A stretch of 64,000 nucleotides of DNA from Candidatus Poribacteria bacterium (GTDB lineage: Bacteria; Poribacteria; WGA-4E; WGA-3G): NCBI GenBank assembly GCA_026706025.1, contig JAPOZO010000095.1, positions 78,688 through 142,687 on the forward strand. The letters are read 5' to 3'. This document shows positions 54,519 to 63,532 of this stretch, piece after piece. Made by a program: the position numbers and the translations under genes. Positions within the stretch are counted from its first letter, which is position 1, and each line of letters opens with the position of its first letter. The notes under the pieces were generated by a model. The model saw only the letters and a program-made list of their open reading frames with translations. It was not told the DNA's origin and did no database searches.

Positions 54519-55118
54519 CTACCGTTTTTTCAGCTCCGCCCAAGTTGTCGTTAAGCGATTCCGGGGATGCACAGCAAAACCCTCAATTTCACTCGGTAGT
54601 TTGGGGACAGCGTTGGGATCTATTGCCATGTAAACGGCATCCAAACGGGTATCGCCTTCCCTTGACCAAAATGTAACGGTATGTTTCCCCGGTTTCAGAT
54701 CAAAGGTCAAAGGATTCTTTTCGCGCCATTTTACTTTTGACCACGTCCACTCCTGATGCTGACCTGTATCCCAGATCATGTCGGCATCACCCGGTTGTGG
54801 ACTTTTCTTCTCATCGACTGTGACATGGAAAGAGTCCTTCGCCGTATCTTGGGCAATCACCCGCCCCCACATCGTGTACTGACCGGGTGTTCTAACGTTA
54901 ATCACGAAATCGGCTTTACCGGGGTGGCGACCACCCCCGCCCTTTCCCGCCGATATATACATACCGCCTGAAGCTCTCTTATCTTCATAAATTTCCATGA
55001 TTTCTACAATTTCATCTGCGTCTTCGGCTTCAAAGCCAATCTCAGTAGCAATGCAATAACCGACCAATCCCAATACAAGCAGTACAAATTGAATCAATAA
55101 CAACCGCATATATTTCAT
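54519..55118 (-). CDS. Exported protein with galactose-binding/CBM6-like domain
   Basis: A 199-residue protein: N-terminal hydrophobic signal or anchor (MRLLLIQFVLLVLGLVGYCIA) and a jelly-roll domain (VRTPGQYTMWGRVIAQD, HVTVDEKKSPQPGD, DLKPGKHTVTFWSREG, TRLDAVYMAIDPN) of the CBM6/galactose-binding-like type found in sugar-binding surface proteins. ATG 55118 is chosen for its strong Shine-Dalgarno (GGAGG). The open frame runs 30 codons further upstream, but those codons are a duplicated piece of the TonB-like gene start, so a chimeric longer product is possible but less likely. It uses the duplicated promoter. Confidence 0.8.
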   Translation of the reverse strand: MKYMRLLLIQFVLLVLGLVGYCIATEIGFEAEDADEIVEIMEIYEDKRASGGMYISAGKGGGGRHPGKADFVINVRTPGQYTMWGRVIAQDTAKDSFHVTVDEKKSPQPGDADMIWDTGQHQEWTWSKVKWREKNPLTFDLKPGKHTVTFWSREGDTRLDAVYMAIDPNAVPKLPSEIEGFAVHPRNRLTTTWAELKKR

Positions 55119-55132
55119 GCGTATATCCTCCT

Positions 55133-55371
55133 TGATTGCGAGACAGACGTGTAGGGCAAGCGAGACCATCCACGCCAGAGGTATCCGACGCGATTTCATG
55201 AGACCCACCTTCTATGTGGTTAAATGTTCGCGCGTTAACGTAGTGTTATATCTAATTTTATCTTCCATAATAACATTTCCTACATTATTTGTTAAGAAAA
55301 TTTCAACTTTTATCTTTCGTAACACGGAAGCTGCAATTTCCATGCCAATAACGATTTGTGCGTGAAATCAC
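55133..55371. repeat. Promoter/start-region duplication, copy B
   Basis: About 239 bases matching 54165-54395, including the -35/-10 region, the leader and codons for MKSRRIPLAW. The copied start codons run in frame into the CBM-like gene. Confidence 0.8.
55267..55295 (-). promoter_or_regulatory. Duplicated promoter driving the CBM-like gene
   Basis: On the minus strand TTAACA (55290-55295), 17-base spacer, TATTAT (55267-55272). The spacer is nearly identical to that of the TonB-like promoter. Confidence 0.55.
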
Positions 55372-55475
55372 GTCCGAAAGGAGGCTTCTCACCGATTTTG
55401 ACGAACGCAGTGGTTTCTATTGTCTAATTTTTGGACAGTTTGTTCAAAAATCAGGTTTCAAATGGTATCAAAAGG

Positions 55476-55826
55476 TTATATCCCGAACCAATATCGGCAT
55501 TTTATCAGGAAAATGTTTGTCCCTTCATCGGTAAAACTGCTTCCCAACCGGTGGAACGGACGAAACTCAAGTTCCTCTGCACCCACTTCCTCTAACTGGA
55601 TTGCGCGTGATTGGGACCACACTAAAAACAGCGTACTGCCCGGACGGAATTCCCAACGGAGAACGGTGTTGCCTCGTAAGGAACGCCGATGGAAATCTCG
55701 GTTCTCGTCGAGTGGATACGGTTTGAATTGATACGATTTGGGTTCGATCAACTCCTTGAAGTCTGTATAGTCGCCAATGGCAATGGAGGGTTGTAGGTAA
55801 AATTGAAGGGTCAGCGTTGGGGTAAA
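55476..55826 (-). pseudogene. Remnant of a DUF5916 gene (last 117 codons)
   Basis: A headless copy of the 3' end of a DUF5916 outer-membrane protein gene, with the same length (351 bases including the stop) as 57372-57722 and an open frame (TPTLTLQFY, IEPKSYQFKPYPL, NTVLRWEF, HRLGSSFTDEG, CRYWFGI). There is no start region or promoter of its own. Its upstream end is fused to the kinase-fold gene, whose last five codons come from it in another frame. The protein would lack signal and CBM domains. Confidence 0.85.
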
Positions 55827-56929
55827 GAGGTTCTCTCCTGAAGGATTTCCGTTTCTTCAAGCAAACGCTTTAATTTCGCGTGACTGTATCTCGTGTCCTT
55901 TTTATCATTTTGCCCCATATCCGCGAAAAACTCTGCCATCAGGACAATAATGGCGCGATATTTTATGAGCACTTCAACATAATTTTTGTCCAATTTCATG
56001 AGTCCTTCGGCGTAGATTTCACCGATATTTTCCAATAAGATAATAAAATCCTCGGGATATTGCATCTCATCTTTGAGGCTATATTTCTGCATAATTTTTT
56101 TCTTTTTTGTCTCTGCAAGCCCTCGATAAATAGATGAAAGATGTTCCCCAAAACACAGCAAAAATTCTCCATAGTCATAGTCCCTGTGTTTACTGAAGAA
56201 CGCTCGTTCAGTTTCGCTTAACTCAAAATGCCTGTCAAGGGCTAATCCAAAATCCGTTAAGTAGGGTTTATTTCCATCCGTGAGGATATTACCGAAATGA
56301 ACATCGAAATGAATAATTCCGTTCTTTCGCAGAAAGGTTATGGTATCCGGTATTTCATTGATGAGTGCTCCTGATTGGTTTATGTTTTTTTCAAACCATT
56401 TTGAAAACGTGTAAGGGATATACTCTAAAAACAGCACTATCTCACATTCTGCATTCGTTCTGTCAACCATGTATCTTGCAATATTCTCATTACTGTTCCA
56501 ATATTTGACATATTTCTTATACCACTTCAGGTCTAAGTCCACCTTTTCTCCAGAACGCGGCATAATCCGGTAATGGTACATTAGGGGAAAATTCTCAATT
56601 GCGCCTTGGAGGACCCAATTTGTTGTTCGGATGTGCATCAGAAGTTCGCGAAAAACCCCAAAGCCTGCCGAGCCAACGCCATAGTTGTAGTAAGTTGGCA
56701 AATCGTATAGATTCTTGGTCGAGAACATGTTATTGGACTCAAGGTCGGTGAGTGGGATTTTCTTGACGAATACCTTTGATTTTCCTAACTTGATTATATG
56801 GTTTTCACCCCAACCGCGCGTATCCCTTTCACTATCAAAAAGAGAATTTAACTTTTCGTTATCAAGGTATATGAGATGCGTGTTGAGTTTATAGTAAGTG
56901 TCTATTCTGGTAGTTAAATTGTTTTTCAT
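55811..56929 (-). CDS. Kinase-fold protein paired with a STAS antagonist
   Basis: A 372-residue protein with protein-kinase/aminoglycoside-phosphotransferase-like motifs: Lys in VFVKKIPL, catalytic loop IIHFDVHFGNILTD and LTDFGLALD. The N-lobe and the long C-terminal helical part match no family I know. Base composition is more AT-rich than most neighbours, which hints at transfer. Its ATG overlaps the STAS stop by 4 bases (ATGA), so the two are coupled; phosphorylation of the STAS protein by a non-RsbW kinase is a testable idea. The last residues (SLPQR) come from the adjoining DUF5916 remnant, so the native C-terminus may be lost. Confidence 0.7.
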   Translation of the reverse strand: MKNNLTTRIDTYYKLNTHLIYLDNEKLNSLFDSERDTRGWGENHIIKLGKSKVFVKKIPLTDLESNNMFSTKNLYDLPTYYNYGVGSAGFGVFRELLMHIRTTNWVLQGAIENFPLMYHYRIMPRSGEKVDLDLKWYKKYVKYWNSNENIARYMVDRTNAECEIVLFLEYIPYTFSKWFEKNINQSGALINEIPDTITFLRKNGIIHFDVHFGNILTDGNKPYLTDFGLALDRHFELSETERAFFSKHRDYDYGEFLLCFGEHLSSIYRGLAETKKKKIMQKYSLKDEMQYPEDFIILLENIGEIYAEGLMKLDKNYVEVLIKYRAIIVLMAEFFADMGQNDKKDTRYSHAKLKRLLEETEILQERTSLPQR

Positions 56930-57276
56930 GATTTTTTGCTCAGAGCAGCAATCGCATCATCCTCGCTTTCAAAGCTTTCAAAGACGGTGATCAATCGTGC
57001 CGTGACAATGAGGTTCTTGACATGTTTGTTGACATTAACCACTGCGATTTTCCCTTGACGCGGGTGAATATCAGAATGGATTTTCATCAGGGCACCGAGT
57101 CCAAAACTATCTATCTGAGTTACCTTCTTAAAATCAAAAACAAATCTCAGAGGTGATGAGGAAACTGTAAGTGCTTCCGCCACGGTTTCCGAGATCTCTT
57201 TGATACCCGGGGAGATAATTCTGCCGCTCAGTCTGAAAATAATGACTCCTTCTTTCTCAGACACGGTAATTACCAT
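56926..57276 (-). CDS. STAS-domain anti-sigma factor antagonist
   Basis: A 116-residue STAS protein, close paralogue of the one at 33614-33964 along its whole length. The phospho-site reads QIDSFGLGALM: acceptor Ser57 is present, but the following Ser is Phe. Shine-Dalgarno TTAGGAGT precedes the ATG. No RsbW-type kinase adjoins it; the coupled downstream gene is a different kinase fold. It lies 95 bases after the intact DUF5916 gene. Confidence 0.9.
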   Translation of the reverse strand: MVITVSEKEGVIIFRLSGRIISPGIKEISETVAEALTVSSSPLRFVFDFKKVTQIDSFGLGALMKIHSDIHPRQGKIAVVNVNKHVKNLIVTARLITVFESFESEDDAIAALSKKS

Positions 57277-57371
57277 AGTATACTCCTAATACTACTGTTC
57301 GTTTGAATAGTGCGTGGGATCTTCTAATTATGACACCCAACTTGGGTTTCTTTATAATTTTTTTCGCTCCT

Positions 57372-59828
57372 CTACATCCCAAACCAATATCGACATTTAA
57401 TCAGAAAGACGTTTTTTCCTTCATCGGTGAAACTGCTTCCCAAACGATGCAGGGGACGAAAATCAAGATCCGCTTCCCGAACCGATTCCAAGGCAGCTTC
57501 ACGCGATTGGGACCACACTAAAAACAGGGTGCTGCCCGGCTGGAATTCCCAGCGGAGAACGGTATTGCCTCGCAGAGATCGCCGATGGAAGTCGCGGTTC
57601 TCATTCAACGGATATGGCTTGAACTGATAAGACTTCGGTTCGATCAGTTCCTTGAAGTTCGTGTAGTCTCCAATGGTAACAAAGGGCTGCACGTAAAATT
57701 GAAGACTCAATGTTGGTGTAAAACTGATGTTTGCGCGGGTGGTGAAGTCCAGCGTTCGAGTTGTTAACTCTCCATAGACATAGTGATTTTTAATTTTTCC
57801 ATTGACATTTTCTTCAATCAACTCCACCCACTGGGCATCCTTGACCTGATAAGCATAACTCGGACCAATGCTAAACTCAATATTGGATGCCGGTCGAATA
57901 CGAAGATTAACATCCACATCATAGTCATAAGACCTTTTATCATCATTCCAAGCAAAAACAGGATTGAGTTGGAGGCGAATCATTTTGCGGCTGTCGGTGG
58001 TGAGATTTGTAAAAATCCACCAACCTGCGGGGCTTTTGATCAGTGCTCCACCACGCCGGACGTCATCATCACTAAATGATTCCAAGTTCCGTCCAATCCA
58101 CAGATCATAATCCCAATAGTTTTTCAAGCGTCCGTCTGTCCATATCTCAGAATAACGACTAATACTGACCCCGTCGTAGTTCCAATGCCGCCAACCGTAG
58201 AGACCAAGAACAACACGCCGGAAAATGCTGAAAGGCTTCTCCTTCCGCACGGTGAGGTCGTAATTCCATTCCAGCATGTCCGAGCGTCGATGGTAGCCGA
58301 GATCGTTAATCTCGAAATCAGGAGAGAGAACGCTTAAATCGGTGTCAAACCTTAACCACCCGCCCCGTTTGTCAAACTCCAGATGGGCAAGATACCCTGA
58401 TTTGCGTGCATCCAGTTTCCCTGCTTGACTCGCTGCTAAGGTGCCAGTTATCTGGTATCGTTCCTCCGCAAACTTCAAATCCCAATCAAGTCCGCCGACA
58501 TAAGCAGCATTAGAGGATCGTCGATTGACTGCTGTGGTTATCATGCCAATCTGTGAATTCCCTTTCAGCACATCCTGATTGATTCGCCCAACAAAGTAGT
58601 TCGTCAAGGGTTCAATGAGGTGATCGCTTTGGGTTCTCTTTCCACCAACAGATTTTTCGATCTGTGCGTACTCCGGTGCGGTGACCGCTTCCATGATGCC
58701 GAAGGAGGTTCCGCCTTGTGTTCTGCCCACAATTTTGGCAGCACCAAGTATGGTTGTAGCTTCTGGACGACTCAGTTCCTCCGCACCTTCAGGAAGGTCG
58801 AAATGTCCCGGCTGTCGTCCAATTCGGCGGGAGTAAAAGAAACTATAGTCGTTGTTTCCAAAGATGGATGCCCCTTTGACAAAGAAGGGACGACGCTCCC
58901 GAAAAAATTCCTCATACGCTGAGAGATTTAGAGTCGCCGGATCTGCCTCTACCTGTCCAAAATCGGGGTTGATGGTGGCGTTGAGGGTCGTTCCAGTGGT
59001 AATCCCATATTGGACATCAGCACCAACATTCCCCCACAGGTTGGTTTCGCGGTTGTGGGTCGTCCGCCCCATAGCGTAAGGCAGCACCTCCAAATGACGG
59101 GTCGGATGGATATCTTTGATGCCAACCAGGTCCCCAAAGCGAGATACCCAACCCGGTTCATCCTTTTTAATCAAACGCCAATGGGCATTTTCTTTTTTTC
59201 GACTAATATCCCGCGTTACCTGGAGCCCCCACGTATATTCCGCTTTTGGAGAAAAACGCAATACGTGAAACGGGATTTTATATTCTGCAGCCCACCCATC
59301 TTCGTGAATCTGAGTCTTCACATCCCACACACCGTCCCAGGTGCTGTCCCACCGACCACTGTCGGCAGCGATACCGTCTGTCACAGAACCAGAAGGATAG
59401 GCAGTGAACCAGAAAGCACGCTGCCGGTTGTAATGTGGATCAAGGTTAATGTGGATCTTATCCGATTCAACGTAATTGTCCCGCCTGACGAGACGGGAAA
59501 CGATTTTATCGGGTTCATTGTCATAGCACATAATTCCAAAGTAGAGTGCTTCATCGTCGTAGGCGACTTGGAATGTAGTGCGTTGGGAAGCGGGTTCTCC
59601 CTCATCGGGGTCGCGCTGTCGAAAACCTTCGTGAAGCGGGGCGGTTTTCCAGATATCGTCGTCTAAAACACCATCCAATTGTGGTGGTGCGCCTTTAATA
59701 CGGATAGCAGTTGCAACCCTGTGAGCGGATTCTGTTTCCGTCTGAGCTTTTACGACGCTTGAGAGTAGCAAAACAGAAAAAACTACGATAAACACCCGGA
59801 CGACCCGAAAGTCCCATTCGATTTTCAC
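57372..59828 (-). CDS. CBM9-like/DUF5916 outer-membrane protein
   Basis: An 818-residue protein starting with GTG (AGGAAAA upstream): signal peptide (to VVKAQ), a family-9 carbohydrate-binding-like domain (about 38-230: PPQLDGVLDDDIWKTAP, EALYFGIMCYDNEPDKI, AAEYKIPFHVLRF) and a DUF5916 domain that continues to the end as a beta-barrel (about 240-818; FREERRPFFVKGASIF, VGADVQYGITTGTTLNATINPDFGQVE). Known members are predicted outer-membrane proteins, possibly for glycan handling; activity is not established. Two more copies of the 3' end lie nearby. Confidence 0.88.
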   Translation of the reverse strand: MKIEWDFRVVRVFIVVFSVLLLSSVVKAQTETESAHRVATAIRIKGAPPQLDGVLDDDIWKTAPLHEGFRQRDPDEGEPASQRTTFQVAYDDEALYFGIMCYDNEPDKIVSRLVRRDNYVESDKIHINLDPHYNRQRAFWFTAYPSGSVTDGIAADSGRWDSTWDGVWDVKTQIHEDGWAAEYKIPFHVLRFSPKAEYTWGLQVTRDISRKKENAHWRLIKKDEPGWVSRFGDLVGIKDIHPTRHLEVLPYAMGRTTHNRETNLWGNVGADVQYGITTGTTLNATINPDFGQVEADPATLNLSAYEEFFRERRPFFVKGASIFGNNDYSFFYSRRIGRQPGHFDLPEGAEELSRPEATTILGAAKIVGRTQGGTSFGIMEAVTAPEYAQIEKSVGGKRTQSDHLIEPLTNYFVGRINQDVLKGNSQIGMITTAVNRRSSNAAYVGGLDWDLKFAEERYQITGTLAASQAGKLDARKSGYLAHLEFDKRGGWLRFDTDLSVLSPDFEINDLGYHRRSDMLEWNYDLTVRKEKPFSIFRRVVLGLYGWRHWNYDGVSISRYSEIWTDGRLKNYWDYDLWIGRNLESFSDDDVRRGGALIKSPAGWWIFTNLTTDSRKMIRLQLNPVFAWNDDKRSYDYDVDVNLRIRPASNIEFSIGPSYAYQVKDAQWVELIEENVNGKIKNHYVYGELTTRTLDFTTRANISFTPTLSLQFYVQPFVTIGDYTNFKELIEPKSYQFKPYPLNENRDFHRRSLRGNTVLRWEFQPGSTLFLVWSQSREAALESVREADLDFRPLHRLGSSFTDEGKNVFLIKCRYWFGM

Positions 59829-59970
59829 CGATTTTTTTCCTCTTTTTTTTAGGATAATTTACGCAATTAAACCCTGTTTTGAAAAAAAAAATCAGAATTT
59901 CTGGGAGCCTATTTCTGCCTCGCTGTGCGTCCCCATTCAACGTGTTGCCCTTTCTGTTGAAAATACTGTC

Positions 59971-61326
59971 TTAATGCGCTTTTTTCTGAAAGTGTAAGTT
60001 TCTGACTCTACCTCCTGTCAGTCTAAACCCTGTAACGCGTCTGGTGCCATCGCGCGTAAAATGAACCTCTGGGAAAAACCACGCGTCCCCGACGAAATGA
60101 CCATCAGTATAGGTTAGCAATATGTCATCGTGTCTTATGTGTTGTGCCACAAGCTGATCTCCACGTACATCAATAGTGTAGGTTGTATCAAGTTCCTCGG
60201 TATAATAATTGCCCTTGAATTCTGTCAACTGTTCGGGTGCCAGAGGTTTGAATCCGTTTTCCTCGGTAGGTTCTGCTGCTGTATCTGGCTCGGATTTTTC
60301 TGGATCAAGAGCATCAGCGAGATAGAGCTTAATGACTTCTTCTGTTAAACTGAAGGGAAAAGTATCCAGATTGGATAAGATAACAACGCCAAATTTCTGA
60401 TCCGGAAAACGGACCACATGGCTCCGAAATCCTCTCCAGGCCCCGCCATGCTCAACCATCTTTAATCCCCTGTATTCACTGATGTGCAACCCGAACGCAT
60501 AGTCGGTTTGCTCACCACTGTTAAGCACACCACGTTCGTGCATCTGTTCAAGTACTGTTCGTCCACCGATATGTGGGGTATCAAAATTCATTATCCACTT
60601 TGCCAAGTCTTCCACTGTTGAATAAAGAGAACTTGAACCGAGTGCGGTTAAATTGTTCACAGCATTTTTAAACCCACCATTTTCAACAGATAGATATGAA
60701 TACGCCCGATTTTTCAGAATCATTTCGTGGTCATCGTGAAAGTGGGTGTTGGTCATAGCGAGAGGCTTGAAGATGTTGGTATCCGTCCACTGACGGAATG
60801 AATCTCCCGTTACTGTTTCGACGATTTCTGCTAACAGGTTGTAACCTGTATTGGTGTATGAAAACGCCGTCCCAGGCTCGAAGTTGAGTGCTTTCTGATG
60901 CCGGACCATTTTCAAGATATGCTTAAACGAAATTACGTCATCCATTTCGCTGCCTGCGATAATAAGTGCTTGTGACCAATCCCGTAGTCCGCTGGTGTGA
61001 TGCAGGAGATGTCGAATTGTGATGATACTTCCAAAATCTGGTACATCGGGCAAGTGTATTCGGATGTCATCATCTAATGAAAGCATTCCTTCATCTAATA
61101 ACGTAGCGATGGCAAATCCCGCAAATTGCTTGGATATTGAAGCGATATCGAAGATGATTGTCGTGGTAATTGGGATGTCGTATTCCAGATTCGCCATACC
61201 GTATCCTCGTTTATAGATGATCTTACTGTCTCTGATAACCGCCAGAGCAGCACCGGGAGAATCTGATCGATTCCACTCTGCAAATAGTTGATCAACTTGC
61301 GGCTCAAGTGCCTCGTGAATTGTCAT
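59971..61326 (-). CDS. Serine hydrolase, beta-lactamase class C/PBP4-like
   Basis: A 451-residue enzyme with the class C serine-hydrolase triad: Ser63-x-x-Lys66 (ASISK), Tyr-x-Asn (YTNTGYN, near 155), and the third-box HGG (VEHGGAWRGF). A C-terminal DUF3471-like beta domain (LTEFKGNYYTEELDTTYTID) follows. No signal peptide is visible, so it is probably cytosolic, an esterase or peptidase rather than a periplasmic beta-lactamase. GAGGAAA precedes the ATG. It lies between the two DUF5916 genes on the same strand. Confidence 0.88.
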   Translation of the reverse strand: MTIHEALEPQVDQLFAEWNRSDSPGAALAVIRDSKIIYKRGYGMANLEYDIPITTTIIFDIASISKQFAGFAIATLLDEGMLSLDDDIRIHLPDVPDFGSIITIRHLLHHTSGLRDWSQALIIAGSEMDDVISFKHILKMVRHQKALNFEPGTAFSYTNTGYNLLAEIVETVTGDSFRQWTDTNIFKPLAMTNTHFHDDHEMILKNRAYSYLSVENGGFKNAVNNLTALGSSSLYSTVEDLAKWIMNFDTPHIGGRTVLEQMHERGVLNSGEQTDYAFGLHISEYRGLKMVEHGGAWRGFRSHVVRFPDQKFGVVILSNLDTFPFSLTEEVIKLYLADALDPEKSEPDTAAEPTEENGFKPLAPEQLTEFKGNYYTEELDTTYTIDVRGDQLVAQHIRHDDILLTYTDGHFVGDAWFFPEVHFTRDGTRRVTGFRLTGGRVRNLHFQKKAH

Positions 61327-61393
61327 TGCTGTTTCCTCTTTATTAATTATTATTATGTATGCTTAGGAGTTAACTCTGAGGTGCTCTCAACTG

Positions 61394-63444
61394 TTAAAAC
61401 GCTCGCAGTACCTTTGCTATCAGACGTTGTTTGAATTCCAAAGCGTTTGGATCGCCAAGGATAATGAAAAAGTCCGTGCCGACATAGCCTGATCGGCGTA
61501 ATGCGAAGTAGATGTTGATACTCTCGTCTCGCCAGATTAACCGACTGCCAAGGCTCAAGGCGGGACTGAAGTCATAAGTGAGCGTTAGAATCTGTTGGTA
61601 GCGTCTCTCAAAATGCCACTGGATTTGTGAGGAGAATCCTGCGGTGAAGCCGTAGGCGCGGAGATTTAGATTTCCGCTGATGCGATGAATTCGTCCACCT
61701 GCCTGTTCACCCGTATTGTAGGTAATACCGACATTATTAAACCTGTCAGAAGCACGCGCACGTAATCCGATGCTGAAAACACTATCGCTGAATTCTTCAA
61801 ATTGTCCGCCCCTCCAGCCAGCGGCAAGCGCATAGTCGCTATGTGTTAGGATAAGTGAAGATACATAGAAGTCACGCCGGAAGACCTCACCTTCATAAGT
61901 GTTAGAGATTTGGCTTTGGACAGAAACGGAGGCTCTGCGGAAGAATCCTTCACGCCATTCGTTTTTGATGAAACTACCCAAACCCACGCCGCGGTAGCCG
62001 GTGAAGGGAAGGTAACCGAGTCTATTGACGAAATCTGGATCTATAAAAAATGCGGACAGGTAGGGTTGGAAAAGCGGTCCGTTGTAGCCTATACTGACGA
62101 ACCCATTCCTTCCGCCCGATTCGCCTGCCCAAGTTTGGATGAGGTTAGAACCTACTGAAAATTTACCGTACCGCATGTCCCCGGAAAGATAACCGACATT
62201 GTTCGCTCCAGTGTCCCGGTGATGATGCGAAAGGAACGCCGCGCTGATATTAGATGTTGCTGTGAGCGATTGTGAGACTTGAAGAATAGCGTTCTGGTTG
62301 TTTCGGTGATACGTGCCTAAGGTGCCGACTGAGGTGTTTTTCGCAAGTTTGCCAAAGAGTTTAAGCCCTCCGTCCATATCCATTATCCGCCGCGAATGGA
62401 ACAGCCGACGGAGGCGATAGACATTGCCCCCTTCCAAAAAGAAAGGACGGCGATCAGGCACGTAGCGTTCACCATAGGAGAAATCAATGCCTTCTACGGC
62501 TTGTTCAATGTTATCAAAATCGGGGTTGGCAGTACCGATGAGCCGTAGCTGCGGGGTAACCTCGTAACGGATGTCCGCTCCCGCGCGAGCCGTATACTCT
62601 CTGTCATCGGTTTCCTTTTCACTGATACCACCAATCAGATAGGGTAACAACTTGAGTTCGCGCGTGCGGGGCGGGGGTAACACATCAATCCAGTGTCCAT
62701 CGTTTTCCCGAAATTCCTGGACACCAAGATTGCACCACCAAGAACGTTCTCCTGTGCGCTGTTGCAGTCTGTCAATATTAATACCCATCCGCACCGGTTT
62801 AGTTGTGTCAGGGTAATCCAGCATCTGCCATGGGATTTCCATCTCTACAACCCATCCATCTTGCACAATCTGGGCAGCAGTTTCCATAGCCCAATCCACT
62901 CACTTTTCTCGGCGCGTCCGGTGGCGAGATGTGCGAATTTCGTGCCAAGCGGATTTACGATAAAGAAGTTTCTGTCGGAAAATTGGTGTGTATGAAACGG
63001 GTCAAGACTGAAGGAGACCCAATCTTCTCCGCGAATTCGCGTCTGGTCTTTGGTTTGACGTGCCACAATTTTATTGGGCATATCGTCGTAGAGGTGAAGT
63101 CCGACGTAGATGGCTGTGTCCGTATAAACGAGGTGACCGATGGATTGGTTTTTCGCTGGTTTTTCGGTGCGTTCGTCGGTAAAACCGACGGCTCGCGGTG
63201 CATCCTGCCAGCAGGCATCATCAAGAGCACCGTCAATAAGAGGCGGTTGATTTGTTTTTACTGCCGGAAGTTCTTTCTGAACGGTCTGTATATTTTCTAC
63301 AGCCCAAGTTTGTAAACTGGCGAATAGGCTAAACGATGATATAGTGAATATTATTATCGCATAAATTTTCTGTTTTGTGTGTTTACTTGTAGTGCTTTGG
63401 CGCGCTATGTTAGTCTTTGCCGTTGTATACTTCGTTTTTTCCAT
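61394..63444 (-). pseudogene. CBM9-like/DUF5916 gene broken by a single frameshift
   Basis: The N-terminal part (63444 to about 62885) has a signal segment, the CBM9-like start PPLIDGALDDACWQDAP and TAIYVGLHLYDDMPNKIVA, then ends in LLPRLC. The C-terminal part (62899 to 61394) continues the same protein in another frame: ETAAQIVQDGWVVEMEIPWQML, RPFFLEGGNVYRL, barrel strands. One base appears to be missing near 62883-62887 (TGG then AAACT, where TGG GAAACT would restore EWIGLWETAAQ). Either a real recent loss or an assembly error. ATG 63444 has GGAGG upstream. Full length would be about 683 residues. Confidence 0.85.
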
Positions 63445-63505
63445 CAATAAGTTTCCTCCAAATCCGGAAATCTTACCCGATTCTTTAGTGCTTTATATAC
63501 TTTAT

Positions 63506-63517
63506 AGGACTTACGCA
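63506..63517 (+). repeat. Solo terminal-repeat motif
   Basis: AGGACTTACGCA, the exact complement of the right end of the MITE-like element at 46773-46864. It lies 16 bases before the DUF5916 stop; no partner end was seen. Confidence 0.4.
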
Positions 63518-63532
63518 TTTCAGGATTTCAAC

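Noticed and set aside
55118..55208. Start of the CBM-like gene at 55208 with a TonB-like N-terminus
   Set aside because: Those codons are a copied gene start; the native signal sequence with a GGAGG site begins at 55118.
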